Notes: generated from the letters alone by a model not told the origin. A DNA stretch of 9,531 bases from Candidatus Margulisiibacteriota bacterium (GCA_031279615.1 JAITIE010000059.1:1-9531), one strand, 5' to 3'; positions 1-7,597 are shown, counted from the stretch's first letter. Program-made: numbers and translations.

Positions 1-26
1 CGGGCGGCATTCTGGCATTAAAATTG

Positions 27-35
27 TGTTAAAAT
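27..35 (+). promoter_or_regulatory. Extended -10 promoter of the mscS gene
   Basis: TGT at 27-29 directly precedes TAAAAT at 30-35, an extended -10 element matching TATAAT at 5 of 6 positions. I see no convincing -35. The mscS ATG begins 6 nt after the -10 box, so transcription would start at or within a base or two of the A of the ATG. No Shine-Dalgarno sequence lies between, so the mRNA may be leaderless. The -10 assignment is by eye. Confidence 0.45.
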
Positions 36-41
36 AAGTTT

Positions 42-1091
42 ATGCAGGAAATTTTGGCCAAACAATTTTACGGTAACACTATCGGCGCCTATATTTGGTT
101 TGCGGTGGGTCTGGCGCTGTCCGTGATTTTTATCTGGTGCTGCGCGCGATTTATCCTGCATTCCTGCGAAAAATGGAGCCAGAAACATGCGGTTTTTTTG
201 CAAGATATTCTTTTTGAAAATATCGAAAAAAATCTCCTCGTGCCGGCTTATTTCTTGGCTTTTTGGCTTAATTTTCAGCACTTGCTCGTGTCCGCGGCCG
301 CGCTGAAATTTCTCAATGTGACGGCCAAAATACTTTTCGCTTATTACGGCATTCGTTTCCTGACTAATTTTGTCACGCCGCTGGTCGAGCACGGCCTCGG
401 CAAAAAAAACACTTTCAATAACAAACAGACCGCGACCGTGATCAAAATCCTGCTGCAAATCCTGATCTGGACTTTGACGCTGACTCTCCTGCTCGACAAT
501 CTGGGCATACGCGTTTCCGCGCTGGTCACGGGACTCGGCATCGGCGGCGTGGCTATCGCGCTGGCTTCACAGTCCATACTCGGTGATTTGTTCAGTTATT
601 TTATTATCTTTTTTGACCGGCCGTTTGAGCTGGGCGATTATATCGTGATCGGTGAATTCCGCGGCACGGTGGAAAATATCGGCGTCAAGACCACGCGTCT
701 GCGCAGTCTCGATGGCGAAGAATTGGTTTTCTCCAACACCGATCTGACCGGCTCGCGCGTGCGCAATTACAAACGCATGAATTTGCGGCGCGTGGTTTTC
801 CGGCTCAATCTGCCACAGCAAACGCCGCTGGAAAAACTCCAAGAAGTTCCGCGGCTGCTGGAAACCATTATCCGCGAGCAGCAACAGGCCAGTTTTGACC
901 GCGCCCATTTTGCGGAATTCGGCGCGTCAACGCTGGTCTTTGAAGTGGTTTACTATGTTTTGAGTAACGATTACAATCGTTACATGGACATTCAGCAGGC
1001 GATCAATTTTCGGATCAAGGAAGAATTCGTTAAAAGGAATATCGAGCTGGCCTATCCGGCGCAAGCTATTTTTCTGCAAAAGGAGGGTTAA
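42..1091 (+). CDS. MscS family small-conductance mechanosensitive ion channel
   Basis: This inner-membrane channel opens under membrane tension and releases solutes during hypo-osmotic shock. The 349-aa product has N-terminal hydrophobic segments near residues 16-38, 68-88, 92-112 and 133-152. The pore helix follows at about 157-190 and contains the small-residue pattern GLGIGGVAIALASQSILGD, which is diagnostic of MscS TM3. The beta domain (about 192-247) has the typical FDRPFELGDYI entry and an NxDLxxSRVRNYKR exit. A mixed alpha/beta C-terminal domain runs to the end. It is longer than E. coli MscS (286 aa) because of extra N-terminal helices, as in many MscS-like proteins. ATG 42 is the first possible start, since an in-frame TAA lies at 30-32. 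It has no Shine-Dalgarno. The next gene starts 2 bp after the stop, so they are probably co-transcribed. The ion selectivity cannot be told from the sequence. Confidence 0.93.
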   Translation: MQEILAKQFYGNTIGAYIWFAVGLALSVIFIWCCARFILHSCEKWSQKHAVFLQDILFENIEKNLLVPAYFLAFWLNFQHLLVSAAALKFLNVTAKILFAYYGIRFLTNFVTPLVEHGLGKKNTFNNKQTATVIKILLQILIWTLTLTLLLDNLGIRVSALVTGLGIGGVAIALASQSILGDLFSYFIIFFDRPFELGDYIVIGEFRGTVENIGVKTTRLRSLDGEELVFSNTDLTGSRVRNYKRMNLRRVVFRLNLPQQTPLEKLQEVPRLLETIIREQQQASFDRAHFAEFGASTLVFEVVYYVLSNDYNRYMDIQQAINFRIKEEFVKRNIELAYPAQAIFLQKEG

Positions 1092-1093
1092 GC

Positions 1094-2251
1094 ATGGCTG
1101 TCAACTATCCGCAATTATCTATTTTGGCCTGGCTGCGGCGGCTGTTTGAATTTATCGCGGCGCACAAATACTGGGTCGCGCTGGCGGTTTTGTGTCTGGC
1201 CGCGCGTGTGCTGGCGCCGACGACTTTTTGGATCGGCGCGGTGGCGTTTTTTCTCTATCTGCTGATGCACCCGCTCACAGAATATCTCTACAGCAAAATC
1301 CATTCCCGCCGGCTGGCCGCGCTGGCGAGCATCATCCTGCTGACCGCCGCGCTGCTTTTCATCATCTCGCTGGTCGTGCCGGCGCTTATCATGCAGACTT
1401 TTGAGCTGCTCAAGAATTCGCAGAATATCAACGCCCAGATCGGCCTGCTGACCGCCGAGCTGCAAAATAAATTTCAGCAGTTTCAGGAACTGCTGCCCGC
1501 GCAGGCGCAAAGCTCGATACACGAAAGCATCAGCCAGTATTTGGTGCTGTGGAGCAACAACATTCTGGGCTTTTTCAAAGACATTGTTAATTCGCTGTCA
1601 CGCACGATCACCTCGGTGTTGCAATTTCTGGTCGCCTATGTGCTGTTGATTTACATGCTGTTTGACACCAAGCCGGTGGAAAAATTCAAAGCGTCGCTGC
1701 TGCGTGAAGCCAGCAATAAAGAAAAAAAAATCCTGACCATGATGTACAAAATCATCACCGGTTATTTCGTCGGACAACTGCTACTTTCGCTGATCAGCTC
1801 GCTGGTGGTCTGGATTTTTTATCTGCTGATCGGCCTGAAATTTCCCCTGCTGCTGGCGCTGTGGAACGGTTTCATGCAGTTTATTCCGTTTTTCGGACCG
1901 GTCTTGGCGGCTCTGCCCGCCGTGCTGGTCACTTTTCCGGATCACCTGTACTTGGTTTTGCCAATTGTGATTTTTTTCTGCATTATGCAGGCTATCCTCG
2001 CCAATATCCTCGCGCCGCAAATCTTGAGCAAAAGCACGCGTCTCTCGCCGCTCGTGGTTTTTCTGGTCATGCTGCTGGGCGCGGAAATCTGGGGCATTTG
2101 GGGCATGATTTTTTCCCTGCCGGTGGCGTCAATCCTAATCATGTGCTGGCGGATGTACATCGGCCACAAATTCGCGCGGGCCAAGATATTTGCCGGACGC
2201 AAAGAACTAATGCCTGTTTCGCGCCGCAAGCCCAACCTCAGCAACTATTGA
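1094..2251 (+). CDS. AI-2E family transporter (PF01594-type permease)
   Basis: This is a multi-pass membrane protein of the AI-2 exporter (TqsA/YdiK-like) family, whose members have been linked to autoinducer-2 export, Na+/H+ antiport or other efflux. The 385-aa length fits the family. Hydrophobic segments lie near residues 26-58, 75-100, 172-190, 222-247, 252-280, 285-308 and 318-352. The signature FMQFIPFFGPVLAALP is at about 260-275, and the C-terminal family pattern PQILSKSTRLSPLVV, then GIWGMIFSLPVA, at about 308-345. Residues 105-150 form a polar, Gln-rich, probably amphipathic loop. The tail after 355 is basic. AGGAGG at 1081-1086, inside the end of mscS, lies 7 nt before the ATG and fixes the start. 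Coupling with a mechanosensitive channel suggests envelope or osmotic physiology, but the substrate is unknown. Confidence 0.9.
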   Translation: MAVNYPQLSILAWLRRLFEFIAAHKYWVALAVLCLAARVLAPTTFWIGAVAFFLYLLMHPLTEYLYSKIHSRRLAALASIILLTAALLFIISLVVPALIMQTFELLKNSQNINAQIGLLTAELQNKFQQFQELLPAQAQSSIHESISQYLVLWSNNILGFFKDIVNSLSRTITSVLQFLVAYVLLIYMLFDTKPVEKFKASLLREASNKEKKILTMMYKIITGYFVGQLLLSLISSLVVWIFYLLIGLKFPLLLALWNGFMQFIPFFGPVLAALPAVLVTFPDHLYLVLPIVIFFCIMQAILANILAPQILSKSTRLSPLVVFLVMLLGAEIWGIWGMIFSLPVASILIMCWRMYIGHKFARAKIFAGRKELMPVSRRKPNLSNY

Positions 2252-2276
2252 CAGTTAATTTCAACAATGCTAAATT
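2248..2276 (+). promoter_or_regulatory. Promoter of the feoAB operon
   Basis: A perfect -35 TTGACA at 2248-2253 is followed by a 17-bp spacer and then TAAATT at 2271-2276. TGC at 2268-2270 precedes the -10 as an extended -10 element. The -35 overlaps the last codons of the AI-2E gene. The predicted start is near 2283, giving a leader of about 43 nt with AAAGGAG at 2312-2318, 7 nt before the feoA ATG. feoAB can therefore be transcribed independently of the upstream pair. Confidence 0.6.
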
Positions 2277-2278
2277 AA
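2255..2278 (+). promoter_or_regulatory. Inverted repeat overlapping the feoA -10 box (possible operator)
   Basis: TTAATTT at 2255-2261 is matched by AAATTAA at 2272-2278, perfect 7-bp arms separated by 10 bp. The dyad covers the spacer and -10 of the feoA promoter, where a repressor would block polymerase. In AT-rich DNA such dyads also arise by chance. It does not match the classical Fur box. Confidence 0.3.
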
Positions 2279-2286
2279 GCAAAAAT

Positions 2287-2309
2287 TTATTGACTTTAAA
2301 TATCAATAA
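2287..2309 (+). promoter_or_regulatory. Inverted repeat in the feoA leader (possible metal- or redox-regulator operator)
   Basis: TTATTGA at 2287-2293 and TCAATAA at 2303-2309 form perfect 7-bp arms with a 9-bp centre, just after the predicted transcription start and before the Shine-Dalgarno. The size and position suit a dimeric repressor such as one of the Fur or DtxR type. The TTGA..TCAA halves recall FNR-family half-sites, but the spacing (N9) is wider than the FNR consensus (N4). Which regulator binds, if any, is inference. Confidence 0.35.
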
Positions 2310-2325
2310 TTAAAGGAGCGCCCCG

Positions 2326-2559
2326 ATGCTTTTAACCGAGCTGGACAAAAAGGAAAAGGCCCGCATTATCAAAATCAACCGGCAGGACCGCGCGGAGATC
2401 GCAGTCCGGTTGACCGATATGGGGCTGGTCAAAGGCGTGCAACTAGAATTGATCCGCCGCGCGCCGCTGGGCGACCCGCTGGAAGTCAAAACCGGTAATT
2501 TTCTTTTGCTCTCCCTGCGGCGGGAAGAAGCCGAGATTATCGAGGTGGAGAAATTATGA
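2326..2559 (+). CDS. feoA: FeoA, small SH3-like ferrous iron transport accessory protein
   Basis: FeoA is a small cytosolic beta-barrel protein needed for full FeoB activity and probably contacting it at the membrane. The 77-aa product is of usual length. It shows the FeoA core: AEIAVRLTDMGLVKGVQLELIRRAPLGDPLEV at about 26-57 (cited here by its landmarks L-x-DMGL-x-KG and APLGDPLEV), followed by a hydrophobic strand and the terminal EAEIIEVE. The Shine-Dalgarno AAAGGAG at 2312-2318 supports the ATG. The stop overlaps the feoB start as ATGA (2556-2559), so the two are translationally coupled. No feoC follows feoB. The identification rests on both the motif and the neighbour. Confidence 0.93.
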   Translation: MLLTELDKKEKARIIKINRQDRAEIAVRLTDMGLVKGVQLELIRRAPLGDPLEVKTGNFLLLSLRREEAEIIEVEKL

Positions 2560-4424
2560 AAAAACCGGAAAATAAAGAAATTTTAGTCGCGCTGGCCGGC
2601 AATCCCAACAGCGGCAAGACTTCACTTTTCAACAGCATTGTCGGCACGCATCTCAAGGTCGGCAATTATCCGGGCGTCACTATCGAAAAAACCGAAGGCG
2701 CGCTCAAATACGGCGGCTACAAAATAACTTTTGTCGACCTGCCCGGCACTTATTCTCTCTCGCCTTATTCGCCGGAGGAAGTCATCACGCGCAATTTTAT
2801 CGTCGAGGAAAAACCTGACGTTGTGCTGAATGTCGTGGACGGCACCAATCTGGAACGCAATCTGTATCTCACCACGCAAATCATGGAGCTGGGCGCCAAT
2901 ATGCTGATCGCCCTCAATATGTATGACGAAGTTTTACAACAGGGCACCAAAATTGACTTCAAGCAACTGCAGAAAATGCTCGGCTGTCACATCGTGCCAA
3001 CTATTGCCACGCGCAAAGACGGCCTCGACAAACTGCTGGAGCATATCGTTAAAATATATGAGCGGAAAATCGTCATTGCCAAAAACAAGCTGGGCTACGA
3101 TCCGCAGGAAAAAGATCCGGCGGTTTTGGCGGAAAGCCGTTATGCTTTTATCAATGGCGCGGTCAAGGAAACTGTCGAGTATCTGGACAAGCCGCTTAAA
3201 ACGCTGACGGATTGGATCGACGCTATTTTTATCAACCGGCTGCTTGGCATTCCGATTTTTCTGTTCATCATGTGGGCGATTTTCCAGCTGACTTTCAAGC
3301 TCGGTGAATATCCGATGGGCTGGGTCGAGTCCGCAATCGTTTTCCTCAGCGAGTTTGTTTCCGGCGTCTTGCCGGAAGGCTGGTTCTCTTCTCTGCTGGT
3401 CGACGGCATCATCGCCGGAGTGGGCGGCGTGATCAGTTTCCTGCCGAGTATCCTGCTCCTGTTTTTAGGCATTTCTTTTTTGGAAGCGACCGGTTACATG
3501 GCGCGCGCGGCTTTTGTCGTGGACAAGCTCATGCATAAGATCGGACTGCACGGCAAATCTTTTATTCCCATGCTGACCGGTTTTGGCTGTTCCGTGCCGG
3601 CTTTTATGGCCTGCCGCACACTCAAAAACCCCGCCGACCGCATCACCACCATGCTGATCATTCCTTTTATGTCCTGCGGCGCCAAATTGCCCGTGCATTT
3701 GCTTCTCATCGGCGCGTTTTTTCCGGAGCGGCTCAGCGGCAATATGTTGTTCGGCGTTTATATGTTCGGGATCCTCGTAGCGCTGTTGTCCGCTTTTTTA
3801 TTAAAGAAATTTTTATTCAAGGGCGAGTCCGAGCCTTTCGTTATGGAACTGCCGCCCTACCGCGCGCCAACTATCGGTTATTTGCTGATCCAGATGTGGA
3901 TCAAAGCTCAGCTCTATCTCAAAAAAGCCGGCACGATTATCCTGCTGGTGTCGATTATCATGTGGGGCTTGACGAGTTTTCCGTCCCTGCCCGAGGATTA
4001 TCCGGGCGAGATGTCGCAAATCGAGTACAGTCTGGCGGGACGCGCTGGCAAATTCATTGAGCCGGTGATCAAGCCGCTGGGCTTTGACTGGAAAATCGGC
4101 ATTGCGCTGGTGAGCGGTGTGGCCGCCAAGGAAGTGGTGGTCTCCACGCTCGGCACGATTTACGCGCTGGACGACGCGGATATCGAGGACGAAGAAGCCA
4201 CCGCTTTGAAAGACCGGATCAGCAGTGATCCTGTTTTTACTCTGCCGACTGTTTTAGCTCTGCTGGTTTTTATCCTGCTCTACGTGCCGTGTCTCGCCGC
4301 GACTGCAGTTTTTCATAAGGAAGCCGGCAGCTGGCGTTACACCGCCCTGTACTTTGGTTATTCCTGCGGCGTGGCCTGGCTGGCCGCTTTTGTAGTCCAG
4401 CGAATCAGTTCTTTGTTTTTCTGA
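2556..4424 (+). CDS. feoB: FeoB, ferrous iron transporter with N-terminal G domain
   Basis: FeoB is the inner-membrane Fe(II) importer, with a cytosolic GTPase domain fused to a polytopic channel domain. In the 622-aa product, G1 is GNPNSGKT (15-22), the G2 threonine lies in NYPGVT (about 42), G3 is DLPGTYSL (61-68) and G4 is NMYD (121-124). A G5-like TIATRKDG lies at about 149-156. A helical GDI-like region covers about 157-225. The membrane part begins near 225 and carries both Gate motifs: GFGCSVPAFMACRTL (from 342, Cys345) and MSCGAKLPV (Cys374). The protein is shorter than E. coli FeoB (773 aa), with a compact GDI and no cysteine-rich tail. GGAG 5 nt upstream and the ATGA overlap with feoA support the start. 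Its 3' end overlaps the convergent downstream gene by 20 bp. Regulation is probably through the dyads in the feoA leader. Confidence 0.96.
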   Translation: MKKPENKEILVALAGNPNSGKTSLFNSIVGTHLKVGNYPGVTIEKTEGALKYGGYKITFVDLPGTYSLSPYSPEEVITRNFIVEEKPDVVLNVVDGTNLERNLYLTTQIMELGANMLIALNMYDEVLQQGTKIDFKQLQKMLGCHIVPTIATRKDGLDKLLEHIVKIYERKIVIAKNKLGYDPQEKDPAVLAESRYAFINGAVKETVEYLDKPLKTLTDWIDAIFINRLLGIPIFLFIMWAIFQLTFKLGEYPMGWVESAIVFLSEFVSGVLPEGWFSSLLVDGIIAGVGGVISFLPSILLLFLGISFLEATGYMARAAFVVDKLMHKIGLHGKSFIPMLTGFGCSVPAFMACRTLKNPADRITTMLIIPFMSCGAKLPVHLLLIGAFFPERLSGNMLFGVYMFGILVALLSAFLLKKFLFKGESEPFVMELPPYRAPTIGYLLIQMWIKAQLYLKKAGTIILLVSIIMWGLTSFPSLPEDYPGEMSQIEYSLAGRAGKFIEPVIKPLGFDWKIGIALVSGVAAKEVVVSTLGTIYALDDADIEDEEATALKDRISSDPVFTLPTVLALLVFILLYVPCLAATAVFHKEAGSWRYTALYFGYSCGVAWLAAFVVQRISSLFF

Positions 4425-5604
4425 GCAGCGCAAATAAATTGCGGCCGCCAAACTGGCCGCGGACGCGGTCTTTGCCAGTGTAAGTAATCGTGCCGTGCAC
4501 GGAAGTTATTTCGATCATACCGGCTTCCGGACGTGTAAAAAAATCCGTGTCTTTGATATTCTGCGCCAGCATCTCGCTGACCATTTGCGGCACAACTAAA
4601 TCACAGACTTCTTTGGAGCCGGACGCCAGCGCGTTCTCGTCTTTTTTCTTGGCGTAAGACTGAAAGATCAGCGGCATACGCGTCGCGCCGCCCGCACCGG
4701 AACGCAGCGCGGTCTGGACATAGGGCGTGAGCAGTCCCTCGTCTATGATCAAGGAAAAATTACTAAACGCCTCTTTGCCGTACTCTTTGATTTCCTTAAT
4801 TTCTTTTTTGACCGGCGTAACGCCGAGCCGCCGCCACTCGCTGGAGCCGCGCAGTTGATCCAGCGCCGTGATAATCTGCTCCATAGTCGCCGCCGAAGTG
4901 CGGTTGCCGCGCCGCACCCGCAGATTTACCGCCAGCGCGTTGACATGATACTGATACAAAAAGCCATGTCCGGGCAGATCGAGGCGCGCTTTGCGCTCAA
5001 TAATGCCCTTGAGCAACTCCGCGTCATGCCGCGGCGCCAAGAAATACATTATTTCTTTATCCACCGGCACCGTAATCCGCAGCAGCCCCATGCGGTCGCG
5101 GCCGCCCATACCGGCGGCAAAAGAGATCAACGGCACGCTCAAACCCATTTCTAAAATTGCCGCCGCGATTGCCGCGGCCGCGCCGCGCTGCACAATGCAG
5201 GCCAGCACATCATAATTTGTCGGCTCTGGTTTTGCCTCGCCGCACAATTCGGTCAAGAGTTTCGTGTTAAATTCCAGCGGCGTCCGGCGCAACAGTGTAA
5301 CCTCTTTGGCGTAAATCGAGCCGCGGCCGGGCAGATAAAGATCCAGCGCCTCCGTAATCTGCCGCATAACGCCGGTCTGAAATTGGCGCGGCACATAAAA
5401 ACGGCAGAGCGCGGCACGGTTCTCCTCCGGCGTGGTGTAAGTGTGCAGACCGAGAAACCGCGCGTGATCGACCAGCATTACCTGCTTGGCGCGCTGCAAA
5501 TAAACTTCCGGTATTTCCAGCGTCTGCAACGCGGCATTCAGCGCGGCCAGCACATGGTCATCGACCACGCAGGTTATTTTAGCCAGATCGTCCTGTCTCT
5601 GCAT
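4405..5604 (-). CDS. Protein with three tandem P-II-like domains, partner of the DUF1538 membrane protein
   Basis: No single characterised protein matches by eye, but the architecture is readable. The clearest module is the middle one: LACIVQRGAAAAIAAAILEMG, then a glycine-rich loop (AAGMGGRDR), then LLRITVPVDKEIMYFLAPR and a helix ending in LDLPGHGFLYQYHV. This is the beta-alpha-beta / T-loop / beta-alpha-beta order of P-II (GlnB/GlnK) proteins. The same order recurs at about 11-110 (KITCVVDD, then LPGRGSIYAKEV) and at about 283-378, more diverged (FSNFSLIIDE, then EAGMIEITSV). A charged linker covers 236-282. (Residues here are counted from the GTG.) P-II proteins bind ATP/ADP and 2-oxoglutarate and gate transporters such as AmtB, so a regulatory role on DUF1538 is inferred. 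A GTG at 5614-5616 overlaps the upstream stop as GTGA, but GAGGG at 5610-5614 sits 5 nt before ATG 5602-5604, which I prefer. No transmembrane segments are seen. Confidence 0.7.
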   Translation of the reverse strand: MQRQDDLAKITCVVDDHVLAALNAALQTLEIPEVYLQRAKQVMLVDHARFLGLHTYTTPEENRAALCRFYVPRQFQTGVMRQITEALDLYLPGRGSIYAKEVTLLRRTPLEFNTKLLTELCGEAKPEPTNYDVLACIVQRGAAAAIAAAILEMGLSVPLISFAAGMGGRDRMGLLRITVPVDKEIMYFLAPRHDAELLKGIIERKARLDLPGHGFLYQYHVNALAVNLRVRRGNRTSAATMEQIITALDQLRGSSEWRRLGVTPVKKEIKEIKEYGKEAFSNFSLIIDEGLLTPYVQTALRSGAGGATRMPLIFQSYAKKKDENALASGSKEVCDLVVPQMVSEMLAQNIKDTDFFTRPEAGMIEITSVHGTITYTGKDRVRGQFGGRNLFALLRKTKN

Positions 5605-5612
5605 CATTTCCC

Positions 5613-7592
5613 TCACAACACCACTTCGCTGGTGATCGATTTGCGCGCGTTATTTTGATTGAGTATGCCGGAAATCAGCACCGCCAAAATCGGAAAAACG
5701 CTGGCCGCGGCCACGATGCCAAAAGCCCCGCCGGTAATGCCGGACTCGCGGCCAATGCTCAAACCCGCCGCGATAACCAGCGGCACGGTTACGGGGCCGG
5801 TGGTCACACCCGCGGAATCCCAGGCGATCGCCGCAAAATCCTCCGCGGAAATCATGGTCAGCAACAGGGCTGGGATATACGAAGCGACCAAAATCCAGGC
5901 CAGCGGCAAATCAAACAAGATGCGGGCAAAACCAACGCTCATGCCCGCGCCGACGCCAAGCGCGACCATAAAAATCAAGGTGCTTTTTTTGTAGGTGCCG
6001 GTAGTCAGGTCTTCCACCGTGGCGCCGAGCGCGGCCAGCGACGGCTCGGCCAGCGTCGCTCCGAAGCCCAAAATGTAAACGAAAATTAATACGACTATTA
6101 TGCCGACGGTCGGCCCCCACTCGGCAAAAACCGCCTGCGCCACGGGGATATAACGGTAAATGCCGGTGCGCGGATCGTAATTGAGCGGCTCAAAAGGCAC
6201 GGCCTGCGGCAGGGATTTATTTTGCTGTATCCAAATATATTGGCGCGGTCCGCGCGGCGTGGCGGCCGTAAAAACCGCCGAATCATCCGCGCGCACCAGC
6301 GTCGCTTCCTGTGTTGTTTCCGCGTAGGCATGCGGCAACGCCGCGCCGGCCTGGGCGCCCAGCTCGGAGATGCCCCGCTCCATGCCCAGTGTGAAAAGAA
6401 ACATGCCGGTTATCGTAAACACAATACCGAGAACAGTGATGTCCGTTTCGCGGATTTTTTCGCGCACGACAAGCCAGATAGTCAGGATCAACACCACGGC
6501 CAGCGGCAAGACAGTGCCGAGCGAACTTTTGAGCGCCGCGATTATCCGAGAATTCACCGGCGCTGTTTCCAGCGGCGCAACTGCGGTGTCCGCGGCAGCC
6601 GGAAAATAATTATTGTATTCTCTTGGTGAGATAACGCCTTTTTGTCTGGCGGCAGCGGCCAGCTCAACCAGCGCCTGCGGACTGCCGGCCACGTATTCGG
6701 CTTTGGCGCGGATCTCCGGCTGCGCGGAAAAAAACTCTTGCGCCGAAGCGACATCGGGCACTTTGGGTCCAAGCGCAAAAGCCAGAATAAACACCGCCAA
6801 GACCGGCAGCGCGGAAGCCAGAGTCACCACGCCCAAACCGGACGCTCCGACTTTTTTTGCGCCGGCAATACGGGAAACGCCCAGACCCAGCGCGATAATC
6901 AGCGGCACGGTCACCGGACCGGTGGTCACGCCGCCGGTATCCCAGGCCAGATTGGCCACGGGGCGCAGGAGCGGACTGTATTCAAAAAAAACACCGAGCA
7001 ATAAGAGCAGCGGCATGACTAAATAGACCGCCGGCTTGAAAGCCCAGCCGTAAATAAAACGGAACATGCCGAGCAGCACGGACAAACCCACGCCGGCGGC
7101 GATGGCGTAAACCAGCCAGTTGGCGCCGCGGTTGAGCAGCAGATACAGCAGCGGCGCGTCCCAGGCGTTGACCGCGCTGCCTTGAATTTTCAAAAAATTG
7201 ATAGCCGGTTCAGCGATAGTCGCCGTCACGCCGATCACTATGGCAAAAACCGCCACGCCCCAAATGCCGGTTTTTTGCGGCAGGCGCAGGCCGCATTGTT
7301 CGCCGAGCGGCATGATACCGAGGAAAAGTCCTTCCAGAAAAAAAGCCAGGCCGATTACGGTGGCGCCGACGCCAAGAGCCACAGACAGCGCGTGCTGTAT
7401 AGGCATGCGCAAAACAAAAGTCTGCGCCAGAAAAAGATAAACGACCACAAACGCCACGGCCTTGATTTGCGCGCCGATTTTGCCGGAAGCATAAGAAGTA
7501 ATCAAAGAAACTATCTGACGCAGCGGGATTCTCCGGCGTTTCTCCGGCGGAGCCTTTTCCGGGTCTTCTACCGCCTGGATTATTTTAGACAT
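5613..7592 (-). CDS. DUF1538 family membrane protein, internally duplicated
   Basis: This 659-aa polytopic membrane protein is built of two homologous halves. The halves share, in order, a G-x-FF/LF-x-x-G-x-x-x-GI-x-x-LG-x-x-x-G segment (81-101 and 396-416), AT-x-AEP (124-129 and 512-517) and GVTTGPVTVPL preceded by WD (217-231 and 591-605). Each then ends in a hydrophobic P-V/I-LAV helix. This fits DUF1538 (PF07556, as I recall it), a family of unknown transport function. A polar linker of about 75 residues (276-350) separates the halves, and half two has an extra soluble insert at about 420-485. The N-terminal 25 residues are charged and probably cytosolic. The next gene, the P-II-like protein, begins at or just after its stop. 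The ATG has no Shine-Dalgarno and lies 5 nt from a -10 box. The substrate is unknown. Confidence 0.82.
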   Translation of the reverse strand: MSKIIQAVEDPEKAPPEKRRRIPLRQIVSLITSYASGKIGAQIKAVAFVVVYLFLAQTFVLRMPIQHALSVALGVGATVIGLAFFLEGLFLGIMPLGEQCGLRLPQKTGIWGVAVFAIVIGVTATIAEPAINFLKIQGSAVNAWDAPLLYLLLNRGANWLVYAIAAGVGLSVLLGMFRFIYGWAFKPAVYLVMPLLLLLGVFFEYSPLLRPVANLAWDTGGVTTGPVTVPLIIALGLGVSRIAGAKKVGASGLGVVTLASALPVLAVFILAFALGPKVPDVASAQEFFSAQPEIRAKAEYVAGSPQALVELAAAARQKGVISPREYNNYFPAAADTAVAPLETAPVNSRIIAALKSSLGTVLPLAVVLILTIWLVVREKIRETDITVLGIVFTITGMFLFTLGMERGISELGAQAGAALPHAYAETTQEATLVRADDSAVFTAATPRGPRQYIWIQQNKSLPQAVPFEPLNYDPRTGIYRYIPVAQAVFAEWGPTVGIIVVLIFVYILGFGATLAEPSLAALGATVEDLTTGTYKKSTLIFMVALGVGAGMSVGFARILFDLPLAWILVASYIPALLLTMISAEDFAAIAWDSAGVTTGPVTVPLVIAAGLSIGRESGITGGAFGIVAAASVFPILAVLISGILNQNNARKSITSEVVL

Positions 7593-7597
7593 GCTTG

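Noticed and set aside
1192..2313. Alternative plus-strand frames inside the AI-2E gene
   Set aside because: They are low-complexity Ala/Gly/Arg/His-rich shadows without Shine-Dalgarno sites, fully inside a convincing gene.
2290..2318. A second feoA promoter starting with TTGACT
   Set aside because: A 16-18 bp spacer would place the -10 on the Shine-Dalgarno, where the sequence is AAGGAG-like rather than TATAAT-like.
4429..4460. Hairpins CGCAA/TTGCG and GCGGCC/GGCCGC just past feoB, as a terminator
   Set aside because: They lie inside the coding sequence of the opposing gene, and neither is followed by a U-tract on the feoB strand. The GC-rich arms are what this coding DNA often gives.
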